Assembly: GCF_009769735.1 (NCBI RefSeq)
Contig: NZ_WSRO01000002.1
Coordinates: 8,605,001 to 8,669,000, forward strand
Length of the DNA: 64,000 bases
Source of the DNA: Streptomyces sp. BA2
GTDB lineage: Bacteria; Actinomycetota; Actinomycetes; Streptomycetales; Streptomycetaceae
Reading direction: 5' to 3'
Part shown: positions 1 through 8,317 of the stretch, piece after piece
Numbering within the stretch: position 1 is the first letter of the stretch
Layout of the letters: each line of letters opens with the position of its first letter
Translations under genes and position numbers: made by a program
The notes under the pieces: model-generated
The model's database searches: none
Told to the model about the DNA's origin: nothing
Seen by the model: the letters and a program-made list of their open reading frames with translations, nothing else

Positions 1-751
1 CCGCGGCGACCGCGATGGTGATGAAGGAGATGCCGACCAGGCCGCCTAGATAGAGGTACGGGTCGCTCGGCAGGCGGGACGGAAGCCCGGCGGCCACGGC
101 ATGCACCAGGAAGATCACACTCAACGCGCCGGTACCGGCGGCGAAGTTGAAGAACGTCCCCGCGTACGCGGATCCGGCGGCGTTCTTCACATGACCGTTG
201 ACCGCCTGCTGCCAGCTCACGCACACGCCCGCCACCAGCGGCAGCAACAGCATCAAGTACGGGAACCCGCCGCCCAGTTTGTCCGCCATCGACAGGCCCA
301 CGGCCGCGAGCACGAGCACCGCGCCGACGACCCTGCGCCGCGTAGGCCGCTGCGGCCCGGCAGGACCGAGCCCCATCCGGTCGAAGAGCAGACCCCCGGT
401 GACCTGGCCCGCGACGATCGCGACCGTGAACAGTGCGACCCCGAGTGCCCCGACCGTCAGCCCCTGCGCGAGCAGGAAGGCAGCGCCTCCGAAGCCGCCG
501 AGCACCTGCCACCACCTGAGGCGCCTGCCGCGTACGTCCGCGAGCACCAGACCGACCCCGCGGCGCGGCTTGCGGAGTACGAGGAGCCCGAGGGCCAGCA
601 CCACGAACCCCGAGCCGAACGAAATCACCGCGGCTGCGAATCCGTCGCCGCCGAGCCCGGCTGCGAGCTCACCGGTGATACGCGCTTGCAGGGATATCAG
701 GGTGCCGGAGAAGACGGCGAGGAGCAGCCAGGGGGCTGCGGCGGCGGGCAT
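1..751 (-). CDS. DMT family transporter, YdcZ/DUF606 type (3' end outside window)
   Basis: The reverse strand reads open from an ATG at 751 to the window edge, giving about 250 residues. It begins MPAAAAPWLLLAVFSG and contains at least seven hydrophobic helices. Two similar halves are visible: a region with ITGELAAGLG and AQGLTVGALG, and a later region with SWQQAVNGHVKNAAGS and GTFFNFAAGTG. This repeat is the hallmark of the YdcZ (DUF606) branch of drug/metabolite transporters, integral membrane proteins of mostly unknown substrate. A full member is about 300-320 residues, so roughly the last fifth lies beyond base 1. No neighbour on the left can be seen to hint at a substrate. Confidence 0.85.
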   Translation of the reverse strand, partial: MPAAAAPWLLLAVFSGTLISLQARITGELAAGLGGDGFAAAVISFGSGFVVLALGLLVLRKPRRGVGLVLADVRGRRLRWWQVLGGFGGAAFLLAQGLTVGALGVALFTVAIVAGQVTGGLLFDRMGLGPAGPQRPTRRRVVGAVLVLAAVGLSMADKLGGGFPYLMLLLPLVAGVCVSWQQAVNGHVKNAAGSAYAGTFFNFAAGTGALSVIFLVHAVAAGLPSRLPSDPYLYLGGLVGISFITIAVAA

Positions 752-931
752 GTGCGTACTACCTCTGGGTGGGCGTCGACGGTGGGCAGGGGGTGCCCCG
801 GAGGCGCCTGGGCAATGGCGGCCGGGCCCGTACCTTTCCAACTGATCAGTTCATTTCTAACCGATCGGTCCGTCGTCGGACAGGGCGGGCCGGATGACGA
901 GACGGTGCTCCACGAATCAGTGCTTGATGAA

Positions 932-1432
932 TCAGTCCTTCACGATTCGGCGGACGTTCTCGATGCTTCCGCAGCCCGCCTCGAGGTGCTTGTCGCGTTC
1001 CCTGGTGAAAGCGGCGCCCAGTTCCTCGCGGCGATCCATGGCCACGTTCTCGCGTGCGCCGTTGAGGATCGTCCGCTCCTCCTCATCGGTGTGGTGGGAC
1101 ACAGCCTCGACAAGCTTCTCCAGTTTCTCGTCCCAGTCGTCGGAGCCGACGTCGTCCACTTCGAGGAGTGCCAGCAGCGCTTCATTGCCCTCCTCGTGTT
1201 CCTCGACGCCGTGTTCGACCTCGTCGTTGTCGATGTCCCGGTAGCGCCTGAGGGCGGGGTAGACCTCGGCCTCCTCCGCGAGCGCGTGCGCGATGAGAAG
1301 GTCGGCGAACTCCTTCAGGGCATCGGCCCGTTCGGCCTCCACGCTGCGCATGTCGCGGAACAGACCCTCCATCCGCCGGTGATCATCGAGGATCAGCTCG
1401 ACGACGTCCGTTGCCGTTGCCTTGTCCGGCAT
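932..1432 (-). CDS. Hemerythrin/HHE domain protein
   Basis: A 166-residue soluble, acidic, mostly helical protein of the hemerythrin HHE cation-binding family, which binds a di-iron centre and is linked to oxygen, NO or oxidative-stress sensing and protection. Candidate ligands fall in the expected pattern: His18 (DDHRRME), His49 and Glu53 (HALAEEAEVYP), His79 (EEHEEGNE), His114 and Glu118 (HHTDEEER). The ATG has an AAGGAG ribosome site a few bases upstream. It lies downstream of, and on the same strand as, an RsbW-like kinase, and its leader carries a 22-bp direct repeat. The precise function is unknown; a role in the SigB-type stress response is inferred from context only. Confidence 0.9.
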   Translation of the reverse strand: MPDKATATDVVELILDDHRRMEGLFRDMRSVEAERADALKEFADLLIAHALAEEAEVYPALRRYRDIDNDEVEHGVEEHEEGNEALLALLEVDDVGSDDWDEKLEKLVEAVSHHTDEEERTILNGARENVAMDRREELGAAFTRERDKHLEAGCGSIENVRRIVKD

Positions 1433-1473
1433 GTCGGGGCTCCTTCTCAGCAGGGGGCAGAGGGCTCAGCGCT

Positions 1474-1524
1474 GTGAGCGACTGCGTACGGATACCTTCG
1501 TAGTGAGCGGCTTCGTACAGATAC
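1474..1524. repeat. Imperfect 22-bp direct repeat upstream of the hemerythrin gene
   Basis: Copy one (1474-1495) and copy two (1503-1524) match at 19 of 22 positions. Both read GTGAGCG, then a variable base, CT, a variable base, CGTAC, a variable base, GATAC. Period is 29 bases. A further GTGCTCAC follows at 1530. The repeat sits 41-92 bases upstream of the hemerythrin start, so it may be a tandem operator or a promoter duplication. Confidence 0.55.
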
Positions 1525-1557
1525 GTAACGTGCTCACTCGCCTACGAGGTGCCTCGT

Positions 1558-1583
1558 GTACCCGGCCGTCGCGTGTGTCACTC
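1558..1583 (-). promoter_or_regulatory. Possible SigB-type promoter for the hemerythrin gene
   Basis: On the reverse strand GAGT (1580-1583) is followed after 16 bases by GGGTAC (1558-1563). This fits the Streptomyces SigB consensus GNNT-N14-16-GGGTAY. It overlaps the 3' end of the kinase gene and would give a leader of about 120 bases. The motif is short, so chance occurrence in GC-rich DNA is possible. Confidence 0.35.
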
Positions 1584-2084
1584 CTGCGGCCCACCGACGC
1601 GGCGGGAGTGCACGGAGCTGGCGGCTCGTCCACCGGCGGCCGGCTCGCCGGCCAGGGGGATGTGGGCGGTGACGCGTTTGCCGGCCGGTTCGAGGTGCAC
1701 GTGGAAGTTCTGGGCGACGGCCTTGACGATCTCCAGGCCGTGCCCGCCGATCCTGTGCGGGTCCTCGGGGCGGGCGACGGGACGGGCGCGGGCGCTGTCG
1801 TGCACGGTCACCGCCACCGAGGAGTCCACGATGCGCAGCTCCATGACCATCGGGCCGGGGGCGTACTTGCGTGCGTTGGTGACCAGCTCGCTGACCACCA
1901 GTTGCGTCAGGTCCATCGCGCGGGCGGAGACGGTCACGTCCAGGTCCGTCCGGGCGCGGGTGAGGAAGTCGAGAGCGAGGTGACGTGCTTCGGCGATGGA
2001 GGAGTCCCCGTCGTTCAGGGGGACGGCGAAAGCCATGGGATGAGCTGCCGACGACCCTTCGCCGCCACTTCCGGCTGACTCCAT
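1578..2084 (-). CDS. ATP-binding anti-sigma factor kinase (RsbW/SpoIIAB-like)
   Basis: A GHKL-type HATPase of about 168 residues, of the class that in Streptomyces acts as anti-sigma factor or serine kinase of the partner-switching network. The N-box is ELVTNARKYA and the G1 region is RIGGHGLEIV; between them is VDSSVAVTVHDSARARP. An in-frame ATG exists at 2126, but the ATG at 2084 (MESAGSGGEG) is preferred: it has a GGTGGAG ribosome site and a SigB-like promoter ends only one base before 2126, so a transcript from it would start downstream of that codon. It precedes the hemerythrin gene. Its sigma target cannot be told from sequence; the two SigB/F/G factors nearby are candidates. Confidence 0.85.
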   Translation of the reverse strand: MESAGSGGEGSSAAHPMAFAVPLNDGDSSIAEARHLALDFLTRARTDLDVTVSARAMDLTQLVVSELVTNARKYAPGPMVMELRIVDSSVAVTVHDSARARPVARPEDPHRIGGHGLEIVKAVAQNFHVHLEPAGKRVTAHIPLAGEPAAGGRAASSVHSRRVGGPQE

Positions 2085-2126
2085 TTCCGCTCCACCTTCG
2101 TCCCCGCGTCCCCGTTTTCTGCTCAC

Positions 2127-2151
2127 TTACCCTGCTGGACGCGGCACATTC
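2127..2151 (-). promoter_or_regulatory. SigB-type promoter of the RsbW-like gene
   Basis: On the reverse strand GAAT (2148-2151), 15 bases, then GGGTAA (2127-2132) match GNNT-N14-16-GGGTAY except for the last base. The predicted start point near 2120 leaves about 35 bases of leader before the ATG at 2084 with its GGAG site. This suggests autoregulation of the anti-sigma gene by a SigB-family factor. Confidence 0.5.
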
Positions 2152-2357
2152 TGCTCCGACCCGGATCGATAATCTGTTCGAGCGCAGCTGGCTGTCCGAA
2201 CCGTCGCACAGGCTCCCGACGCATGCCCGGGGCCCGCGCCGCACCAGCGAGTGCGGTCGAGAACATGGTGACAGACCCCAGCCCAGGACACCCCGCTCTT
2301 CATGCCGAACCCGTCGCAAGGGGCACACGGCGGCGCAGCCGCTTGATCACTCAGGTC

Positions 2358-2822
2358 TCAACCGGCGGCCGACCGCAGGGTCGCCAGCGCCCGGTCCGCG
2401 TGGGCGCTCATCCGGAACTCGCTGCGGACCACCTCGAGCACGCGCCGGTCGGAGCCGATGACGAAGGTGGCGCGCTTGGTCGGCAGGGGGCCGAAGCCGC
2501 GTGCCACGCCGAACTGGCCGCGTACCACGCCGTCCGGATCGGACAGCAGGGGGAAACCGAACGTGTGCAGCCCCGCGAACTCACGCTGGCGCTCGACGGC
2601 GTCCGAGCTGATCCCCACCGGCCTGGCACCCACTGCCGCGAACTCGGCTGCCAGGTCCCGGAAGTGGCATGCCTGGGCGGTGCAGCCGGGGGTCATTGCC
2701 GCTGGATAGAAGAACACCACCGCCGGGCCTTCGGACAGGAGAGACGAAAGGGTCGTGGGCGTGCCGCTCTCGTCGGGCAGGGTGAAGTCCTCGACCAGGG
2801 AGCCGACTTGGATGCGTGTCAT
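2358..2822 (-). CDS. Peroxiredoxin, Bcp/PrxQ type
   Basis: A 154-residue cytoplasmic thiol peroxidase reducing hydrogen and organic peroxides. The thioredoxin fold begins IQVGSLVEDFTLPDESG; the active site is YPAAMTPGCTAQAC, giving peroxidatic Cys47 in the PxxxTxxC motif and the nearby Cys52, the resolving position of Bcp-type atypical 2-Cys enzymes. An Arg near FVIGSDRRVLEVV lies in the C-terminal part. Length is normal for the family. The ATG at 2822 is preceded by AAGGAGCC. It stands alone on its strand, between the RsbW-like gene and a sigma factor gene, which fits an oxidative-stress neighbourhood. Confidence 0.92.
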   Translation of the reverse strand: MTRIQVGSLVEDFTLPDESGTPTTLSSLLSEGPAVVFFYPAAMTPGCTAQACHFRDLAAEFAAVGARPVGISSDAVERQREFAGLHTFGFPLLSDPDGVVRGQFGVARGFGPLPTKRATFVIGSDRRVLEVVRSEFRMSAHADRALATLRSAAG

Positions 2823-3211
2823 CGCTTGGCTCCTTGGCCGGGGTGGAGGCGGGCAGGCGAAGAGCGAGGCGGGCGTGGGGGAGGGGCGGACATGGGGTCT
2901 CCTGACGGCTCGGCATCACAAGGCGGCGTGGCACGCGATACTACTCGGCGGTAAGGAGGCGCGTACTCGGCCTGGTTCCCTGCTTCCCCGGCGAAAAGCT
3001 CGCGTGGAGCCGCTCGCGTGGAGCCGCTCGGAATCCGATGCCTGTGTCTGGCCCTGCCGGGCTCTGTTCCCCCGTGCTCCTTCACGGCTGCATCTCGGCT
3101 CGTCCGGCGCGCGGGAGCAGCTCGCCGGACGTCGTGGTCTGAGCCCCTGGGGCGGCCCTGGCGCCCCAGGGACTCGGCGCGGGCAGCGCACGGTTCGCGC
3201 GCGGCCCGCGG
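2823..3211. other. Intergenic region with a 14-bp tandem repeat
   Basis: I see no convincing gene in these 389 bases. The left part should hold the peroxiredoxin promoter. At 2998-3025 the unit GCTCGCGTGGAGCC occurs twice in tandem and a third partial copy (GCTCGG) follows. A hairpin listed separately lies at 3145-3171. Confidence 0.5.
3145..3171 (-). terminator. Hairpin terminator downstream of the sigma factor gene
   Basis: Left arm CCCTGGGGCG (3145-3154) and right arm CGCCCCAGGG (3162-3171) pair perfectly over 10 bases with a 7-base loop, 40 bases beyond the stop of the reverse-strand sigma gene. There is no T tract, as is common for Streptomyces terminators. Confidence 0.6.
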
Positions 3212-4054
3212 TCACGCCGCCTGAGCGTGCCTGACGCCGTCCTCTCCGCGGACGGCCTCCGCGCGCACTCGGGCGCAGCTGGTGGTGATGAGACGGGAGA
3301 CGTGCATCTGTGAGATGCCGAGCTCCTCGGCGATCCTGCTCTGCGTCATGTCCTCGAAGAAGCGCAGGTACAGGATGGTCCGTTCACGCTCCGGCAGCCG
3401 CCGCAGCCCGGTCTTGGCGGCCTCCCGGTCGGTGATGCAGTCGTACGCGGGGTCGGTCGCCCCGAGGGTGTCGGCCAGGCTGAATCCATCGGGGTCCGAG
3501 GAGATCTCGGCGTCCAGCGACAGGGCGCTGTAGCTCGTCATGGCCTCCATCCCCTCGCGGACCTCGTCCTCGGTCAGTCCCGCCTGCGCGGCGATGTCCG
3601 CCGAGCTGGGCTCGGCGTCGCTGCCCGGCCGGTCCAGGAGTTCGCGGCGCGCGACCCGGACCTTGTTGCGCAGGTCCTGGACGCGACGGGGTACCCGCAC
3701 GTCCCACATGCGATCGCGGAAGTGCCGGCGCAGCTCGCCGGTGATGGTGGGCACCGCGTAGCTCTCGAAGGCTCCGCGCTCGGGCTCGTACCGGTTGACG
3801 GCCTTGATCAGGCCCATCGCGGCAACCTGCCGCAGGTCTTCGAGGTTCTCCCCCTTGTTGCGGAAACGGCTCGCCAGCCGGTGCGCCATGGGCAGCCAGG
3901 CCGTCACGATCTCCTCGCAGAGCAGGTCGTACTCGGGTCCGCCGTCGAGGGTGGCCAGGCGCGCGAACGCCGCCTCGGTGTCGGGGGCGTCGTCGTGCAG
4001 GTGCCGGGTTCCCGTGCGACGACGGGCGGAGGGTGCGGTGAGATCGGTAAGCAT
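3212..4054 (-). CDS. RNA polymerase sigma factor, SigB/SigF/SigG family
   Basis: A 280-residue group 3 sigma factor. Region 2 includes LASRFRNKGENLEDLRQVAAMGLIK and YAVPTITGELRRHFRDRMW; region 3 includes VPRRVQDLRNKVRVARREL; region 4 ends RERTILYLRFFEDMTQSRIAEEL then GISQMHVSRL, the promoter-reading helix-turn-helix. The frame is open to 4294, but the ATG at 4054 (MLTDLTAPS) has GAGGAG eight bases upstream and matches the usual family length, so it is chosen. Streptomyces carry several paralogues controlling osmotic, oxidative and developmental responses; which one this is cannot be decided here. No cognate anti-sigma gene is directly adjacent; the RsbW-like gene at 1578-2084 is nearest. Confidence 0.9.
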   Translation of the reverse strand: MLTDLTAPSARRRTGTRHLHDDAPDTEAAFARLATLDGGPEYDLLCEEIVTAWLPMAHRLASRFRNKGENLEDLRQVAAMGLIKAVNRYEPERGAFESYAVPTITGELRRHFRDRMWDVRVPRRVQDLRNKVRVARRELLDRPGSDAEPSSADIAAQAGLTEDEVREGMEAMTSYSALSLDAEISSDPDGFSLADTLGATDPAYDCITDREAAKTGLRRLPERERTILYLRFFEDMTQSRIAEELGISQMHVSRLITTSCARVRAEAVRGEDGVRHAQAA

Positions 4055-4376
4055 CAGGAATCGCTCCTCAGCGGTGGGCGAACAGGTGACCGCGGAGAGA
4101 ACGGGACGGCCCGGAGCCGGACATCCGACAGGAGTGGGCATACCGCTCCCCGCGAATGCGCCTCCGGTCCGAAGCACGATGTCCGCCTGCCCCTGGACTC
4201 GGAGAGGAAACAACCACCAGTTGGGCGCATGCGTACGGAGCCATGGTCGAACGCCCGCCCCCGTCCGTCGACGTGCGGGCCGCACGGCTACCAAGAATCA
4301 TGAGGACAAATCGCCGCGGTCGAACCCACGGAGGCGGACCGGCCGAGTCGAACCGCTGATGAGAAAGGTGCATCGC
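4055..4376. other. Divergent promoter region without a gene
   Basis: These 322 bases separate the sigma gene from the small basic protein gene on the other strand. I find no SigB-consensus promoter and no strong inverted repeat. An open frame across it lacks a ribosome site and family likeness, so it is not called. Confidence 0.45.
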
Positions 4377-4703
<327 letters not shown>

Positions 4704-4784
4704 GCGCGAGGTGCATGGCGAGGGGCGGACGGGGCACGCGTGACGCGGGGTGCGAAGCGTCGGAACGGCCTCGGGCGCTTGGCC

Positions 4785-4822
4785 CCGTCGATCGGCCGCA
4801 TGGGGGTGCGGCCGATCGACGG
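4785..4822. terminator. Bidirectional hairpin terminator
   Basis: A perfect 16-bp inverted repeat: CCGTCGATCGGCCGCA (4785-4800), six-base loop, TGCGGCCGATCGACGG (4807-4822). It lies between two convergent genes and can serve both. Confidence 0.8.
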
Positions 4823-4901
4823 CCCCTCGGGCGAGGCCGGGTGCCATGGCGTCAGGGCAGGGGAGTGCCGCCGCTCGCGCGGCGGTCCGGAGGACGCGGC
4901 G

Positions 4902-5141
4902 TCACCCGGGGGCTTCGCCCGACAGGAGGGAGTCGTCGGCGGGACGGGCGCCGGGCAGGTGGTGACTCGCGGCCACCAGGGCGGCGTCGATGTCGCTGGT
5001 GCCGGTGGCCAAGCACAGGCTGTAGGCGACGTCTTCGTACTCCTGGCGGCTTGCGGCGCTTCCCTGGTCGGCCCGCAGCACGGCCAGAGCCTTGTAGCGT
5101 TCCACCAGGTCTTCCAGGACCACGGGGTGTGCCAGCAGCAT
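4902..5141 (-). CDS. DUF5133 domain protein
   Basis: A 79-residue soluble protein of the DUF5133 family, known almost only from Streptomyces and relatives and of unknown function. Typical features are the N-terminal HPVVLEDLVERYKAL helix and the conserved stretch EDVAYSLCLATGTSDIDAAL. Two ATG codons are possible. The one at 5147 would abut the GAGAGG ribosome site directly, whereas the one at 5141 lies six bases behind it, so 5141 is chosen. DUF5133 genes are often found near stress regulators, which agrees with this neighbourhood. Confidence 0.8.
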   Translation of the reverse strand: MLLAHPVVLEDLVERYKALAVLRADQGSAASRQEYEDVAYSLCLATGTSDIDAALVAASHHLPGARPADDSLLSGEAPG

Positions 5142-5231
5142 GAGCATCCTCTCTCGGGTTGCGGTGAGACCATCGCGTCGCCCGTGTGCCCGTGCCGGAA
5201 CAGATCAATCTGCGGTGGCGTGAGGCGAGGG

Positions 5232-6182
5232 TCACTCCGGACAGGGGTCTGCACGGGGTGATGCGGACGCCCCCGTATGAGCCTTTGCCGCCTCGCGCAG
5301 GGCCTGCAGTCCGGCCGCCACCAGAGGATGGGCCGCGCTGCCCCGCCGCACGGCGGTCAGGAACCGTCGCGTGGGAACGGGCGTTCCCCGCAGCGGGACG
5401 CGCGTGACCGCCTGTTGGGGGAGCGGCACGATCCTTGGCATGAGACAGATGCCGAATCCCTCGGCGACGAGCGAGGAGACCGCGTACCACTCCTTGACCT
5501 GATGGGTGATGCGGGGAGTGAAGCCGGCCGCCGTGCACGCCGCCATCACCAGCGGGTAGGTGTCGTTGTTCGGCTTCTTCACGATCCATGACTCCCCGGC
5601 GGCTTCCGCGAGTTCGACTCCTTCGGGCCGGGCAAGGCGGTGTCCCTCGGGAACCAGCAGGTCCTGACGGTCGGTCAGCAGCGGGGCCTGCTCGAAGCGG
5701 GCGTCCGTGACGGGCGGCGCGTCGGGGCCGGGCAGCACGAGGGCCACGTCGGTCTCGTCCGCGAGCAGCATCCGGTAGCACTCGGCGCTCTCTTCCTCGA
5801 CGATCAGCGACTCCACCAGCGGGTGGGTCCCCCGCAGCCGGGCCGCGGCCGGAGCGCCGAGCGCCGCAAGCGCCGATGACACCCCGCACATCCGCAGCGG
5901 GCCCCGAGCGTCCTGGGTGCTTGCGCCCTGCTGGGCCAACTCGGCCTGCGCCGCCTCCCATTGCACCCGCAGCGCGTCGGCGTGCCTGAGCACGACATGC
6001 GCAGCCGGTGTCAGGCGTACGCGCCGCCCCTCGGGGCGCAGCAGCTCCACTCCCAGATCGCGGGCCAGCAGCCTCAACTGCTGCGAGACGGCCGAGGGGG
6101 TCAGGTGCAGGGCCCCGGCGGTCGCGGTGACCGTGCCGTGCTCGGCGAGCGCCTGAAGGACGTGCAGCCGATGGTCAATCAT
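5232..6182 (-). CDS. LysR family transcriptional regulator
   Basis: A 316-residue LysR regulator. The N-terminal winged helix (residues 1-60) begins MIDHRLHVLQALAEHGTVTA and has LHLTPSAVSQQLRLLARDLG as recognition region. The C-terminal effector domain follows, with VSSLVAEGFGICLMPRI typical of the second lobe. The start ATG at 6182 matches the family N-terminus; the frame extends a little upstream without a ribosome site. It is divergent from an EamA exporter gene 73 bases away, so it probably controls that exporter and itself from the shared spacer. The ligand is unknown; such pairs commonly handle amino acids. Confidence 0.9.
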   Translation of the reverse strand: MIDHRLHVLQALAEHGTVTATAGALHLTPSAVSQQLRLLARDLGVELLRPEGRRVRLTPAAHVVLRHADALRVQWEAAQAELAQQGASTQDARGPLRMCGVSSALAALGAPAAARLRGTHPLVESLIVEEESAECYRMLLADETDVALVLPGPDAPPVTDARFEQAPLLTDRQDLLVPEGHRLARPEGVELAEAAGESWIVKKPNNDTYPLVMAACTAAGFTPRITHQVKEWYAVSSLVAEGFGICLMPRIVPLPQQAVTRVPLRGTPVPTRRFLTAVRRGSAAHPLVAAGLQALREAAKAHTGASASPRADPCPE

Positions 6183-6255
6183 GCAGGCAAGCCTAAATGG
6201 TTTTGTGCACATTCATTTGCTGGACCTGCACGGTCGAGGTGCAGAGCCTGGACGC

Positions 6256-7164
6256 ATGATGAAGCTTCCCGCACCCACGCTGATGCTCGGCAGCGTGCTG
6301 AGCCTGCAGTTCGGGCAGGCCCTGGGCAAGCAACTCGCCGACGCCGTGGGCGCGTCCGGCGCCGTGACCGTGCGCCTCGGCCTGGCGGCGGTTCTCCTGC
6401 TGCTCCTGTACCGGCCCTCGCTGCCACGCAACCGTACGGACGTGGCCCTGGTCCTCGGCTTCGGGACGGCGATCGCCGGGATGAACCTGATCTATCCCGC
6501 GCTGCTCCTGCTGCCCCTCGGCCTTGCCAGCGCCCTCCAGCTCCTCGGCCCGATCACCCTCGCCGTGCTGACGTCGCGCCGGTGGCGTGACGCGGCCTTG
6601 GCCGTCCTCGCCGGAGGCGGGGTGTTCCTCTTCCACGTCCCCCACGGCGGCGGTTTTCCGCTCGCCGGAGTGCTGCTCGCGCTGGCCGCGGGGGCAGCCA
6701 TGGCCGCCTACCTTCTCCTGAGCAAGAAGGCGGGAGCCCGGAGCGCGGGAGGCGGTCCGCTGGCCCTGGCGGTGACTTGGGCGGCGGTGCTGACGCTCCC
6801 GCTGGGTGTGGCGGGCCCGGGGGCCGAACTGCTCACCCCGCGGATTCTGCTGCTCGGAACCGCACTGGCCGTACTGTCGGCGGTCATCCCGTACTCCCTG
6901 GAGCTGGCAGCCCTGAGGCGGCTGCCGGTCCGAACGGTGAGCGTCCTGACCAGCCTGGAACCAGCGAGCGCGGGCTTGGCGGGCGTACTGGTCCTCGGCG
7001 AAAACCTGGGCGTCATACAGTGGTTGGCGCTGGCATGCGTGGGAGCGGCGAGCGCTGGGGTGACGGTCCCGACCAACACCGGGAACGGGGAGGCCGCTGC
7101 GCCTGGAGCGGGCGCTCCCCGTCCACGATCGCGACACTCCGACGAGCCCCGCTGTCCGCTCTGA
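6256..7164 (+). CDS. EamA/DMT family exporter (RhtA-like)
   Basis: A 302-residue integral membrane protein with about ten hydrophobic helices in two EamA repeats (roughly residues 5-130 and 140-275). ALQLLGPITLAVLTSRRWRD and VSVLTSLEPASAGLAGVLVL mark the ends of the two repeats; the latter resembles the conserved LEP motif of RhtA-type threonine/homoserine exporters. The start is the first of two adjacent ATG codons at 6256. A divergent LysR gene upstream suggests inducible metabolite efflux. The C-terminal 30 residues are Pro/Arg-rich and probably cytoplasmic. It converges on a sigma gene with only ten bases between stops. Confidence 0.88.
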   Translation: MMKLPAPTLMLGSVLSLQFGQALGKQLADAVGASGAVTVRLGLAAVLLLLLYRPSLPRNRTDVALVLGFGTAIAGMNLIYPALLLLPLGLASALQLLGPITLAVLTSRRWRDAALAVLAGGGVFLFHVPHGGGFPLAGVLLALAAGAAMAAYLLLSKKAGARSAGGGPLALAVTWAAVLTLPLGVAGPGAELLTPRILLLGTALAVLSAVIPYSLELAALRRLPVRTVSVLTSLEPASAGLAGVLVLGENLGVIQWLALACVGAASAGVTVPTNTGNGEAAAPGAGAPRPRSRHSDEPRCPL

Positions 7165-7174
7165 CGGCTGGGTG

Positions 7175-8065
7175 TCAGGCCAGCATTCCCTTGCGGAGCT
7201 TGGTGAGGGTGCCGGTGAGGAGGCGGGAGACGTGCATCTGGGAGACGCCGAGTTCGGAGCCGATCTGCGACTGGGTCATCTCCTGGCCGAAGCGCAGTTC
7301 GAGGATGCGGCGCTCCCGGTCGTCGAGTTCGTCGAGGAGCGGTGCAAGCGTGTGCAGATCCTCCACCGTTTCCATGGCGGGGTCCGGTTCGCCCATCACA
7401 TCGGCCAAGGTGCGCGTCGGTGCGGCCGCGCTCTCACCACCGTCGGTGGGCGCCTCCAGGGAACCGGCGGTGTAACCGTTCGAGGCGACGAGCCCGTCGA
7501 TGACCTCTTCTTCGGTGATGGACAGGTAGTCGGCGAGTTCCTTGACCGTCGGGTCATGGTCAAGATGGGCGGAGAGCTGCTCCTTGGCCTTGGCGAGCTC
7601 CACGCGCAACTCCTGGAGCCGGCGCGGCACATGCACCGCCCAGGTGGTGTCCCGGAAGAACCGCTTGATCTCGCCGAGGATGTAAGGCACGGCGAAGGTG
7701 GCGAACTCGACCTCGCGGCTGAGGTCGAACCGGTCGATCGCCTTGATGAGGCCGATGGTTCCGACCTGGATGATCTCTTCCATGTCGCCGTTGCCGCGAT
7801 TGCGGAACCGGCGGGCGGTGAACTGCACGAGCGTCAGGTTCATCTCGATAAGGGTGTTGCGTGCGTACTGGTATTCGCGCGTGCCCTCTTCCAAGGTCTG
7901 AAGCCGGTCGAAGAACAGCTTCGACAGGGTTCGGGCATCCTTCGGGGCGACCTTGTCCGTGTCCTCGATCCACGGCAGCGCACCCTCAACGGCAGCTGCC
8001 TCGCCCCAGGCCGGCGTCTCGTCATTTCGTACAGTCTCGGCAGCTTGTTCAGAGATCAGTGTCAC
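7175..8065 (-). CDS. RNA polymerase sigma factor, SigB/SigF/SigG family
   Basis: A 296-residue sigma factor, second of its family in 4 kb. Region 2 carries TARRFRNRGNGDMEEIIQVG, GLIKAIDRFDL and FAVPYILGEIKRFFRDTTW; region 3 has VHVPRRLQELRVELAKAKEQL; region 4 ends MTQSQIGSELGVSQMHVSRL. An acidic N-terminal extension of about 55 residues precedes region 2, longer than in the 3212-4054 paralogue. The start is GTG at 8065 with GGGAGGTAGGGAA directly upstream. It is divergent from a PP2C-type phosphatase gene, the class that reactivates anti-sigma antagonists, so the two may belong to one switch. The specific paralogue cannot be named from sequence alone. Confidence 0.92.
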   Translation of the reverse strand: MTLISEQAAETVRNDETPAWGEAAAVEGALPWIEDTDKVAPKDARTLSKLFFDRLQTLEEGTREYQYARNTLIEMNLTLVQFTARRFRNRGNGDMEEIIQVGTIGLIKAIDRFDLSREVEFATFAVPYILGEIKRFFRDTTWAVHVPRRLQELRVELAKAKEQLSAHLDHDPTVKELADYLSITEEEVIDGLVASNGYTAGSLEAPTDGGESAAAPTRTLADVMGEPDPAMETVEDLHTLAPLLDELDDRERRILELRFGQEMTQSQIGSELGVSQMHVSRLLTGTLTKLRKGMLA

Positions 8066-8317
8066 TTCCCTACCTCCCCTGGTCTACGAAGCTTCCTCGT
8101 ACCGCCCCTGCCCCAGCTCACGGGAGGCATGTGCGTTGACCCAATTTTTCTTGCTGCGGGGAAATAGTTGTCTCCATGCATCGTACGATGTGCGAGGTTG
8201 CCCGGCGTCAGCCAGGCATTCACCCGAACCTGACAGCCCCACGCCGAAGGCCGACGGACCGGGGGCGCTGTCGGCCGGGTCCCCAATTCGGCGTGGCTTA
8301 ATGAGAAGCAGGATCAC

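Noticed and set aside
101..1477. Plus-strand frame of 458 codons across the left end
   Set aside because: It crosses both the DMT transporter and the hemerythrin gene in antisense and contains no known motif.
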